64,000 nucleotides of DNA from Dromiciops gliroides (taxonomy: Eukaryota > Chordata > Mammalia > Microbiotheria > Microbiotheriidae), in contig NC_057864.1 of NCBI RefSeq assembly GCF_019393635.1, positions 80,107,882 to 80,171,881 on the forward strand, given 5' to 3'. A program made the position numbers and the translations under genes. The notes under the pieces are model-generated. The model was not told where the DNA came from. It did no database searches and saw nothing but the letters and a program-made list of their open reading frames with translations. Numbering within the stretch: the first letter of the stretch is position 1; every line of letters begins with the position of its first letter. Shown here one piece after another: positions 54,562-64,000 of this stretch.

Positions 54562-54785
54562 TCTTAGACACAAGGAGCATTCTACTCATTGTTGGAACAC
54601 TGACCGGGAATGAGTGGCTGATCCTGAAGATGCAAGCAAGACCTAGGGGATAGCCAGATCTGTTTCCATAAATGGCTAATAGGTGTACTTCTGACATGTC
54701 ATAAAATCCCCAGCTGCCTTGTGTAGGCATGCCAATACTGTAGGTGGAACAGGTTTCCAAAAATAAAGTGGCTTATCTAGCTAAA
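54562..54785 (+). other. ODR4: ODR4 proximal 3' UTR
   Basis: Sequence after the stop is unique-looking and free of recognisable repeats until about 54838, where a CORE-SINE begins. The first canonical poly(A) hexamer is at 54762-54767. Longer 3' ends are possible because AATAAA also occurs at 54825-54830 and 55882-55887. Confidence 0.6.
54762..54767 (+). terminator. ODR4 candidate polyadenylation signal (AATAAA)
   Basis: This is the first AATAAA after the stop, about 200 bases downstream, followed by a GTGGCTTATCT stretch. Further hexamers at 54825 and 55882 are alternatives. Confidence 0.6.
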
Positions 54786-54837
54786 AATTTAAGTTACACT
54801 TAATATAAGATTATTTACCTAAAGAATAAAAACAAAA

Positions 54838-55100
54838 ACAGGTATAGCAACAACATGGTGTAGCAGAAGGACTGTTGAACTTGTAGTCAGAAGACTTGGG
54901 TTTGAGTCCTGCTTCTATCGTTTATTATCTGGGAGAACTTTGGCAAATCATTTTAACTTCTGTGAGTTTTAGTTTCCTCATTTGTAAATGGGGATAATAA
55001 TACTACCTACCTCACAGGGTTGTTGTGAGGGTCTAAGGAAATGTATATAAAGTGCTTTAGATGAAAAAGGCACTATATACATACGAGCCATTATTTATTG
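54838..55100 (+). mobile_element. CORE-SINE, Mar1 type
   Basis: From 'caacatggtgtagcagaagg' through 'tcctcatttgtaaatgggga' and 'tcacagggttgttgtgaggg' to 'ggcactatatacatacgagc', a near full-length copy just after the ODR4 3' end. Confidence 0.7.
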
Positions 55101-55589
55101 TCTTTTCAAATTGTGACACCAATCAGAATGTATAAAAATCTCAGTACCATAGAAGGATACCTTATGGTTCTTGTGGGGCAGAATGATTGGACAGATCACA
55201 CAATGAGAAAGAAAGTCTACCATGTAGGCCTACACCATAGGCCCTCTACAGTAGGCAGTTAGAATGGTCCAAATAAAATGCATGGGGATCAAGAGCATGC
55301 ATATGCTCAATATCTCTCTTGTTAGCATATTATAATTATCTTTTTAGGCATCATTGATAAATTTTTTTTGGTATATTTTAATTGCTATTCTAGTTATTCT
55401 GTTGTATCTTGCTTAAGGATTATAGTCCTTTAAAAATGTTATAATTCTTTAATTAGAAAACTGCATCAATTCAGCAGAAAACTAGTTGATTTTTCTTAAT
55501 ATCATGCTATAAACTGGTGTTCTTACTGGGAAAATTTATGTGAAGATATTAAACAATACCCAGATGTAGTCCATAAATCCACTCATACA

Positions 55590-55635
55590 TAGATAGATAC
55601 ACATATATGCATATATATATATATGTGTGTGTGTG

Positions 55636-55686
<51 letters not shown>
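55590..55686. repeat. (TA)n(TG)n compound microsatellite
   Basis: TA repeats, a short TG run, then a long TA run. Confidence 0.95.
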
Positions 55687-55688
<2 letters not shown>

Positions 55689-56514
55689 TAATCCTCTATG
55701 AGAAGATAATATAAATTACAGTATTGTAACATACCCCACTTGTATATGCTTAGCATCTTGGATAAAAGAATATAAAGCACTAATTGGGACCCAAATTACC
55801 CTGTTTGTTTCTGCAGTTTTACCAGATACATTATTAACCTTATTTCAGTGTGTTGTTTTGGTGTCTTTTTGAAGTATTCTGAATAAATGCTATTCCCCCC
55901 TATTGCAGATAAAGAAGCTCAGGCTTAGCTTGTCATGACCTTCGTATTTGTCTTTAATCTTCATACCCCAGACATTTTCTTCCTTTTTATATTAATACTC
56001 CAGGACTACAGATTGCCTTGGGAATGCTACTAAAGCAAACATGACAAACATACATTAATAAAGCACTAGCTAATTGGCCCCTATGCACAATAAATTAAGT
56101 CATGTTTTGCAATGGACTGAATCCACTAAATCACTGCAGAACTTCAGTCTTAAAAGCTCATTTTTAGGAATTTAATAGGAATAATATTCCTAGCCAATTT
56201 CACTTGCTTTAGGTGTTCAGTTTGGCAATAAAACCTTTTGTTTATAAATTTGTGGAGTGGCACTTAGTGATAAGAATGGAAGGAGTTTAATCCTGCATTA
56301 GATTCTATTTTAGACTAATCCAATTTAGTTGACTGGGTCTGCAGTTTACCCTTGTGATCAGATCTCTGAATGGCAATACGCTCAGATACTGGATAGAAAA
56401 ACTAAACTAAAATTACTTAAATTATTTTAAAGATTTTTTTTTTTACCTTTGGTAATGAATATTTAATATTTTGCATCTGACAAGGAGACAGTTACTAGTA
56501 ACTAATTCCTGGAT

Positions 56515-56710
56515 TCTGGATCTAGTGCAAAGAGCATAGGATTAGGATTTAGTAAAACTGTCTTTTATTCCTAACTTCAGTTAACTAGTTGTATGACCCT
56601 GGGTCAATGACCTAGCTTCTGTGATCATAAGCTTCATTATCTGTAAAATGTGGAAATTAAACTAGGTAACTAACCTCTTAGATCCTTTCTGGCATTAACT
56701 GTAGTTTGTA
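56515..56710 (+). mobile_element. CORE-SINE (MIR type)
   Basis: 'agagcataggattaggattt', 'gactaactagttgtatgacc'-like text and 'ttcattatctgtaaaatgtg' are in MIR order. Confidence 0.55.
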
Positions 56711-57043
56711 TTGTTTATCATAGATTTCAGTGCTATCAAAAATCGGAAATTAACCTAAATTTACTATCTCTGAGCCTCAACTTCTTTATAAAATAATTGC
56801 ATTATATACCTCACAAAGTGATTGTGAGGATTAGTTGATAAGATGCATACAAGTGAATACATAAAAGTAACAGTAAAGCTATAAAAATGTAAGTTATTCT
56901 TGATTTGCACAGGAATAGAGAAAAATCTTCCTTAAATATCTGCATCCCGACTCTTAAGATAATATTAGAATTGTCAGTTCTATTCATAATCATCTTTAAT
57001 GAAACTTAAATAGAAGGTATGGTTTGAGTCAGTTATACATTTT

Positions 57044-57214
57044 TTTGTTTTGTTTTGTTTTTGTTTTTTTTCCCCCCAGTAAGGCAATTGGGGTTAAGTG
57101 ACTTGCCCAGGGTCACACAGCTAGTAAGTGTTAAGTGTCTGAGGCCGGATTTGAACTCAGGTACTCCTGAATCCAGGGCCGGTGCTTTATCCACTGCACC
57201 ACCTAGCTGCCCCC
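57044..57214 (-). mobile_element. Young SINE, antisense
   Basis: Flanked by CAGTTATACATTTT on both sides (14 bp); the tail read backwards is a T-rich run with G interruptions. Confidence 0.9.
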
Positions 57215-57434
57215 AGTTATACATTTTAAAAGATTTGTTAAGACATTTAGTTCCAAGGCCAAATGCATGAGCACTTTTTAAAATGAAATGCTGCCTTAAA
57301 ATTTTGATTATCAGTAATTTGACAAAATTATAATATTTCTGGAAGCTAATATTTACTCAGTATACCAGAGCTTTTAAAAACTATTGTGCTTTAGCTAATG
57401 GGGTTTTTGCTGTAGATTTAGAAAGGACATTAAT

Positions 57435-57635
57435 GGGAATGTGGTACAGGTGAAAGGCTGCTGGGTTTGGAGTCGTAGGCCCTAGACTCAAATTCTGACA
57501 ACCACTTAGTAGTTGTGAAGCCTTAGTCAAGTCACAACTTCTCTGGACCTTAGTTTTCTTTTCAGTAAAAAAGTGGATTGGACTAGATAATCTCTAAGGC
57601 CCCTTCCAATACTCCACTTCTGATCCTATGAGCTT
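57435..57635 (+). mobile_element. CORE-SINE (MIR type)
   Basis: 'gctgctgggtttggagtcgt' to 'taaggccccttccaatactc' in MIR order. Confidence 0.55.
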
Positions 57636-57761
57636 GGTCTTTCAGTTTAGATACAAAACGGACATTTGCTCAAGTCCTGATGATCCTCAGATATAGACTG
57701 TTTGACTCGCCATAACTATAACATTGTCTTCTGATGCATGCTTTCAAAAGAAAATTGCTGG

Positions 57762-57938
57762 GGCAGCTAGGTGGCGCAGTGGATAGAGCACCGGTTCTGG
57801 AGTCAGGAGGACCTGAGTTCAAATCCGGCCTCAGACACTTAACACTTACTAGCTGTGTGACCCTGAGCAAGTCACTTAACCCCAATTGCCTCACAAACAA
57901 ACAAACAAACAAAAAAAAAAAAAAGAAAGAAAGAAAGA
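57762..57938 (+). mobile_element. Young SINE with (AAAC)n and (GAAA)n tail
   Basis: Standard body; the tail is a CAAA repeat, a poly(A) run and then a GAAA repeat. Duplication AGAAAATTGCTG on both sides. Confidence 0.9.
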
Positions 57939-58315
57939 AAATTGCTGCTTTTGTGATACTACTATGAAACTGAAGTTTAGAAAGAGCTAAAACAACATAG
58001 AATAAAAAAAATCCCTGCCCTTTTGGCTAGAATACTGAGCAACGTAGAGCCTGTATACATAGTGAAGATTTCCTAAGCATTGTAACTTACCATATTGCAG
58101 AAATTTCTGTAGAATTCTATATTATAAACATGAGAACTGTAATACACAACATACATTTACATTTATTATAAAACAAATGGATCAAAACTAAGTGTCCTAT
58201 TCTGATAGTAGTTGAAACAGCTGGATCTAGGCAACATGGTGAAGTAGAGGAAATTTTTCATGGCTCTTATCTCCTATAAGATGCCCAGTGCTGTTGTGTA
58301 GATTTCTGTACAAAA

Positions 58316-58552
58316 TAAATTGGTGCAGTAGATAGAGGGCCAGGCCTGGAGTTAGGAAGACCTGAGTTCAAATCCAGCCTCAGGCACTTACTAGCTGTGT
58401 GACCCTAGGCAAGTCACTTAACACTGTTTGCTTTGGTTTCATCTGTAAAGTGAGCTGGAGAAGGAAATGGCACACCACTCCAGTATCTGCCAAGAAAACC
58501 CCACATGGAGTCCCAAAGAGTTAGACATGACTGGAACAACTAAACAAGAAAA
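58316..58552 (+). mobile_element. SINE with RTE-type tail, sense
   Basis: tRNA-type head (TTGGTGCAGTAGATAGAGGG), B box, then 'ctggagaaggaaatggcaca', 'ccactccagtatctgccaag' and 'gagttagacatgactggaac'. The tail is not found in the common young SINE and resembles RTE/BovB LINE 3' ends, which I take as the mobilising partner. Confidence 0.72.
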
Positions 58553-58914
58553 CATTTGGAACTGTCCAAAAGTGGAATGGACTATCTCAGGGAATAGTGT
58601 TTTGCACATCAGTGATGGCTTTAATGCAGATCACCACATGTTGGTTTGTTAAAGATGGATTAAAAAAGAAATGAGTAGAGGTTAAATTAGATGATTTCTA
58701 AAACACCTTCCAATTCTGTTCATGATTTTACCTTAATAAAACTTGGAGTTTTTTGTTTTCTTACATGTGTCTAAAGTCTTCAGGCTACCATAAGAAAATA
58801 GAGCTTAATTTAAATAAACTTTAAAGAAAAAATATTATTTCTTGGACCTGGTGCTGGTAGAAATAACAGCTAGTTAAAAGGGCAAAAGCCTAATTTCTCC
58901 CCACCCTGATTTCT

Positions 58915-59115
58915 ATTTCCATTTTCTTTCTTCAAATTCTATAACATGCCCAAATCTGCACTCACCTGCTAACTTCCATATTGCTATTGCTGGTACTATC
59001 TTCCTGTTTCCCTAGACTTGAAACCTCAAAGGCATCTATGACTTCTTTCTCCGTGTCTATCTACATCCAGTCAGATACCAAATTTGACCAATTCCACATC
59101 CATCTCTCTCTCTCT
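58915..59115 (+). mobile_element. CR1-clade LINE relic
   Basis: 'gaaacctcaaaggcatctat' and 'tctatctacatccagtcaga' follow the family order; continues beyond the SINE at 59118-59271. Confidence 0.45.
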
Positions 59116-59117
59116 CT

Positions 59118-59271
59118 TTTTTTTTTTTTTTTTTGGTGAGGCAATTTGGGCCAAGTGCCTTGCCCAGGGTCACACAGCTAGTAAGTGTTAAGTGTCTGAA
59201 GCCGGATTTGAACTCAGGTCCTCCTGACTCCAGGGCCGGTGCTCTATCTACTGCGCCACCTAGCTGCCCCT
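59118..59271 (-). mobile_element. Young SINE, antisense, inside a CR1-clade relic
   Basis: A (CT)n run, poly(T), then the standard body; ATCCATCTCT-like text on both sides. Confidence 0.87.
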
Positions 59272-59660
59272 CGCATCCATATCTCTTGCATTTTCCCCCA
59301 CTAAGTGATTATCTTAGCACTTTTCCTGAATTGTAATTGCCTCCCAATCTGTTGCCCAACTTTTAGATACTCCTTTCTCTAATCTAGTCTTTCTAATATC
59401 AAAATAAACTTCCTTTTGCACAGGTCTAACAATGTCTTTTCCCAAATCAGAAACTCAAAGTGACTCCCTCTTGCCTCCAGGATAAAAAACACCTTGATGT
59501 TTAAATACCTCCATGATCTGGAGGTTGGAGTAAACTGTACTAGCTGTTCTTGAAACTTGGTTTTCTACTGTCTGCCTCCTATGCATCCATACAGGTCACC
59601 CACCCCTCCATGCCAGGAATGCCCTCTCAATGCCCTTAGAAGTTCAATTCAGCAAACATT
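59272..59660 (+). mobile_element. CR1-clade LINE relic, continued
   Basis: 'ctcaaagtgactccctcttg', 'aaatacctccatgatctgga' and 'ccatgccaggaatgccctct' are the same blocks as in the copy at 1.5-2.4 kb. Confidence 0.5.
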
Positions 59661-60000
59661 TAGTACCTAGAGACATTAGGAACACAAGATACAAAAACCT
59701 GCCTTCCAGTAGTTTTCACTTTACTAGGGACATGGCATAGAAATAGCTAAGTAAATACAATTTAGGAGGGAGAGAGCAATAACACCTAGGGGAATCGAGA
59801 AAGGCTTTGCATGGAAGTTGGCATCTGAGATGAAATTTAAAGGAATTAAAGATCCTAAGAGACACAAGTGAGGAGGGACGGGTCTTTGCCAGGTTTGGGT
59901 GGCAACCTTGCAAAAGTTTGGAAACAGAAAGTGAAATGTTGAGTTTGGGAGATGGTTAAGATACTTAGGCAAGAATTAGAGTTGAAGAAAGTAATCCCTA
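59661..60000 (+). mobile_element. CR1-clade repeat, longer copy
   Basis: 'aaaacctgccttccagtagt', 'gaaaggctttgcatggaagt' and 'gaaatttaaaggaattaaag' parallel the long copy at 13.7-14.1 kb. Confidence 0.4.
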
Positions 60001-60234
60001 TGGTGAATTTTTGGTTGTATTGGAGATCACAGTTCTACCTTTTTTTAGGAAACTACACCTAAAAATGTCATTATTCAACATTCACTCCTCTACTTCCTAT
60101 GAGGCAAAACTTGAACACAAGTCTTCCTGACTTATTCCTTCACCTGCTTTGCCACCCTGCCTCTTGTTTACACAGTTATTCTTTGATACTACCTAATTTG
60201 GTGAAGATATGTTATTTCCTCCTGATAGTTGCCC

Positions 60235-60485
60235 TTGTTATATCAGCACATAAAGCATTAGACTTAGAGTTAGGGTGATGAGTTCAAATCCTGCCTCACA
60301 TGCTTACTAGCTTTGTGACCCCAGGCATGTTGGTTAACCTCTTTCAGCTTGCTTCCCCATCTGTAAAAAAAAAAAAAAGATAATAACAACACTTACCTTC
60401 AGGGTTGTAGTGAGGATAAAATGAGATATTTCAAAAGTGCTTTATAAATCTTAAAGCACCAAACAAATACTAGCTATTATGCATT
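60235..60485 (+). mobile_element. CORE-SINE, Mar1 type, near full length
   Basis: Head to 'caaatactagctattatgc', with 'cttcagggttgtagtgagga' and 'gtgctttataaatcttaaag' in between. Confidence 0.7.
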
Positions 60486-60499
60486 TATATATGTATTAT

Positions 60500-60646
60500 T
60501 GTTTTGTTTTTGCTGGGCAGTGAGGGTTAAGTGACTTACCCAGGGTCACACAGCTAGTTAGTGTCAAGTGTCTGAGGCCAGATTTGAACTCAGGTCCTCC
60601 TGAATCCAGGGCCAGTGCTTATCCACTGTGCCACCTAGCTCCCCCC
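60500..60646 (-). mobile_element. Young SINE, antisense
   Basis: Flanked by ATATATGTATTAT on both sides. Confidence 0.9.
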
Positions 60647-60713
60647 ATATATGTATTATAATAATATATGCACACGCATAAATATAGTAGTCCCTTCACT
60701 GTTTCTTTTTATT

Positions 60714-60857
60714 TCTTTTTTTGCTGGGCAATGAGGGTTAAGTGACTTGCCCAGGGTCACACAGCTAGTAAGTGTCAAGTGTCTGAGGTCGGATTTGAAC
60801 TCAGGTCCTCCTGAATCCAAGGCCAGTGCTTTATCCACTATACCACCTAGCTGACCC
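60714..60857 (-). mobile_element. Young SINE, antisense
   Basis: Flanked by TCACTGTTTCTTTT on both sides. Confidence 0.9.
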
Positions 60858-61479
60858 CTCACTGTTTCTTTTAAAGACAGATTTGTACTGCATGCTGTAT
60901 ATTTGGAAGGAGAGGTGACTTCTGGCTGTCTGAGAAAATACTGAGCTTGTTGAATAATTACTTGCCCTAAGAAAGAGACTTCCTTCAGATGGGAACAGAC
61001 AGACAGACATAAAAGAGGTGAGAACTTTTCAATTGCATACTGGAGCTTTGGAGCTTCATCTGTTTATTAGAAGCTGGCCGTACCATGTCTTGACCTCCAC
61101 AGCTTGTAGCCCTAGAGAATGCTGAGAGTGGACCTCCCTTGGGTGAGATCATTCTCTCTCTTAGTTTGAGCTAATATCTTACTGCATTTCCCAACTAAAG
61201 AGTTCATTACTATTGTGCAAACTTTGATATTTCTATATTTAGGGAAGGAACAGATTTAGCAGAAGAAAAAACAAACAAACAAGACAGAGATGGATTGGTC
61301 AAAGACACAGGAGAGCCAAAACAGCATAAAAGACTTTTTCAAGAAGGGCAACAATATGAAATGTGGCAGAGGGGTCAAGCAGGATGAGGAATGAGAAAAG
61401 ACTTGGATTTGATAAAGTAAATGACATACTCCCACAGCATCACTTCTTTTTGTCTCTGAAGCAGTCTAAGAAGTTGTTA

Positions 61480-61980
61480 TGCTGTTGGCAAAGTTACCAG
61501 CTTTAGATAAGTAATTCTACACCTAAACCTAGTGTAACCTATGATCCAGGAAACAAGATGCAGTGGCAGAGTAGCCAATAGCACAAGAGCCTTGGGGGTA
61601 GCAGCACCCCTTATACTACCATTTCTGTTTCCCGCCCAGCCTTCATAGTCTTCTAGAGAAGCAACTTCTGTAGAGAAGAGACCAACCCTCCCCATCAATT
61701 GCCAACCAGCCTTTGGATGGCTTGCCCAAAGACAAGCCATCCTAGTTCAAGGAACCCTGAGGAAGAGAGACAGCATGTGCCCAGCAAGTCTAACCATCAT
61801 CACCACCATCTCCCCTCAGGTCCTGATGGAAATATTTCAGGACGCTGAACCCAGGAGTCTTGTGACAGCAATGTTAGTTTCATACTCTCCACCATCATCT
61901 TGGAAAACAACCTCTGTAGTGATGCAGCCTGGAAACTGCTCCTGCAGGTTCTGTAGCCACAGTTATCGAATACTCTAAAA
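61480..61980. other. Unassigned unique-looking stretch
   Basis: More G+C-rich than its surroundings and not recognisable as a repeat. A plus-strand frame at 61775-61978 has a faint F-box-like pattern (SPQVLMEIFQDAEPRSLVTA). No splice context or homologous gene is evident, and it may be chance. Confidence 0.25.
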
Positions 61981-62164
61981 GAAGCATTCTTACCACCAAA
62001 GCCCTTGAACTTTCAAATGGTTCAACATCAGATACTAATATGACAATATCAGTGGAAATGGCATTAAAGAAGAGGCATTAACATCTGCTTTGCCACTGTC
62101 CTCTAAGGATCCCAGAACTTTCTCCATCTGACTTGGAACTGGAACCTTCCATATATGTTTTCTC

Positions 62165-62280
62165 CCACATTAGAATGTAAGCCCCTTGAAAGCAGGGATA
62201 GTCTTCTTCTGTTTGGATCTCCAGCATTCAGCATAGTGCTTTGCACATAGTAAGTGGTTAACAAATGCCTTATTTTTTCA
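62165..62280 (+). mobile_element. L2/L3-type 3' tail
   Basis: 'ttagaatgtaagccccttga', 'gatctccagcattcagcata' and 'gtggttaacaaatgccttat' are the standard 3' end. Confidence 0.6.
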
Positions 62281-62829
62281 TTTAAATCACTCTGCAGCAG
62301 AATTTCTGGAGCACACCTCCTAGAAGGAAGAACTGTCCTTCAACTCAACAATAGGTGGGCCACAGGGTGATGAATATTCTTTTGACTCTCAGAAATTCTC
62401 CAAGACTATCTATCTACTAAGTTATAGAGAGGTTGCAATCTCCTTGCACCTGTGAAATTACTAATCTTTGAAGTATTGAAATAGTTAATATAATAACGCA
62501 TTAAAGCCCCATTATTGCAATAGACCACTTTGATGGAATAATAACATTCCTGAATCAACCCAAGAATAAGTTGGATCCCCTCACCCCTGCAAAATGTTGT
62601 TAATTCTTTTTTTTCTATTTATGTTCATCTTTTTTGCTTGTTTTGCATTTTTATTTTTAGCATTCTATAAAGCTTCCTTTTAAGAGCTTTTGCTTTCCTT
62701 TAAGATTTTGCTAAGTGGGCTTTTGAATTATATATTGAGTCCTGTGGCACAGTTCTTTGAACATAGTGAATGAATGAATTCATGGATGTATGGATAGATG
62801 GGTGGAGGGATGGATGAAAAAAAGAAAGA

Positions 62830-63250
62830 TGGAAAAATCATTATTGAGTGCTTAGTATGAACCAAGCAGCAGGATTATAAATAGAAGAGCAAGAGAGCCC
62901 CTGCTCCCAAGGAACTCATATTCTAATTAGGGGAGATGCCACATATAGGAAGCTTCAGCTGATGAGAAGATGGGAAGCCCCAGAGGACCTTAGGGTTCAT
63001 CATCAAGTTGCTCAGGAATTTGGAAGGCATAACAACAGGGTATATAGTAAAGTCTGGTAGACCCCTATTTTATCAGAAGGATTATATTGAGTCATCAAGT
63101 GTCTCCCCACCCCCCCCACCCCCCAGGCAGATGCTGTGGCTGCAGTGAGCTGGAGAGGCCCAGAAGACAATTGGATAGGAAGGATTGGGCCTAAGTATTG
63201 GAAATAGGGAGTTCCATGTTCCCTCATGGGGAAAGGAGAGGGATCAGCTT
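62830..63250 (+). mobile_element. CR1-clade repeat, longer copy
   Basis: 'tattgagtgcttagtatgaa', 'ctgctcccaaggaactcata' and 'ttctaattaggggagatgcc' match the family at 5455, then decay. Confidence 0.45.
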
Positions 63251-63693
63251 CAGGTGAGAGAAGAAGGGAAAAAGAAATTAACAGGAAGGTTATACTTTTT
63301 ATACTGCCTTCTTCCTGGACCCTCTAGCCAACTTGTAGTAACTATTGCATTGAATTTTGAGACTCATATCTTAAATATAAATAAGTTATAATGAATGGAA
63401 GTTTCCAAGTCTTTCTTTTTAAAATTTTTTTTAAATTAAAAAATTTTTTTCCAAGTCTTAAGAGAGAAAAGTGATTGTTTTTTAACATGAACTTTTTAAT
63501 ATATTTTAAATCATTTAGATAATTTTGTTATATACCACCAATTAAAGATCACAAAGTCCAGCTGGTATTTTATAATTTTTTTCATATTTTTCTTAATAAA
63601 TAAACTTTTATATGCTTTTACATATATTTTTATATTTCTCAGTTTGATGCCATCTTCTATAATACAGAATGGCATTTAAAAATCAATAGTGGG

Positions 63694-63837
63694 GGGCAGC
63701 TAGGTAGCATAGTGGATAAAGTACCAGCCCTGGATTCAGGAGGACCTGAGTTCAAATCCAGCCTCAGACACTTGACACTTGCCAGCTGTGTGACCTTGGG
63801 CAAGTCACTTAACCCTCATTGTCCCACCCCCACCCCG
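63694..63837 (+). mobile_element. Young SINE
   Basis: GGGGGCAGCTAGGTAGCATAG to 'caccccgcaaaa', flanked by AAAATCAATAGTGG on both sides (14 bp). Confidence 0.92.
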
Positions 63838-63851
63838 CAAAAAAATCAATA

Positions 63852-64000
63852 GTGGATATAGATAATGGCCCTGGAATCAGGAAAACCTGGGTTCAAGTAA
63901 TACTTCTGGCACACACTGACTGTGTAACCTTGGTCAAAGTCACTTAAGCTGCCATTGCCTTCTCTAAGGAGATGAGATAAGTTTGAGAATAGGTGCATAT
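63852..64000 (+). mobile_element. CORE-SINE, cut by the window edge
   Basis: 'agataatggccctggaatca', 'ctgactgtgtaaccttggtc' and 'ctaaggagatgagataagtt' suggest a Mar1-type copy directly next to the young SINE. Confidence 0.5.

Larger units (their letters stand above)
54786..64000. other. Downstream intergenic region
   Basis: Apart from the SINEs, CORE-SINEs and CR1-clade pieces listed separately, I find no exon of a neighbouring gene. About 55100-55560, 55690-56500, 58570-58900, 60880-61470 and 63260-63690 show nothing I can name. I looked for PDC (phosducin), the next gene in human, and did not recognise any exon. Confidence 0.7.

Noticed and set aside
54786-64000. PDC (phosducin) or OCLM expected downstream from the human gene order
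   Set aside because: No exon of PDC was recognised on either strand, and OCLM is not expected to be kept; the intergenic distance may simply be longer than the window.

Overview
This is mammalian nuclear DNA, and the repeats point to a marsupial. The window holds more than 25 copies of a short tRNA-headed SINE of the kind known from Australian marsupials (head GGCAGCTAGGTGGC, B-box-like GAGTTCAAATCC, poly(A) tail, clear target duplications). It also holds older CORE-SINEs (MIR/Mar1 type), an RTE-tailed SINE, marsupial-type L1 3' ends, CR1-clade LINE relics (L2/L3 type) and hAT and mariner relics. I cannot name the species.

Two protein-coding genes lie head to head around a CpG island at about 2.9-4.5 kb. 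On the minus strand is coding exon 1 of TPR, the nuclear pore basket coiled-coil protein (3016-3166), with part of its first intron running off the left edge. On the plus strand is the whole of ODR4 (odr-4 homolog, C1orf27). Its 13 coding exons between 7561 and 54561 join without a break, with matching splice phases, into a 454-residue ER membrane protein. A non-coding first exon is inferred at about 4.1-4.28 kb. ODR4 works with the UFM1 protease UFSP2 at the ER and with receptor trafficking. The TPR/ODR4 arrangement matches the human 1q31 order as I remember it. Nothing recognisable of the next human gene (PDC) is seen before 64 kb.

The most unusual structure is in ODR4 intron 5. A 3.84 kb class I endogenous retrovirus (16298-20137, minus strand) was inserted into a SINE with a clean 4-bp CCAG target duplication. 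It keeps a 3' LTR, a frameshifted gag and the membrane anchor of env; pol is gone. Its 5' LTR is not a normal LTR. It is a near-perfect 200 + 24 + 200 nt palindrome made of the R-U5 end facing its own inverted copy, so both outer ends of the provirus carry U5-type termini. The two LTR types also differ far more than LTRs of a single insertion should.

The remaining sequence is intronic or intergenic and dominated by retroelements. There is a SINE pile-up with nested insertions at 29.46-30.52 kb, a solo LTR with a SINE inside it at 44.06-44.82 kb, antisense L1 ORF2 relics at 9.3-10.1 and 22-24.6 kb, and a sense L1 3' end at 53.4-54.2 kb. From 54.8 to 64 kb I see only repeats and unassigned sequence.
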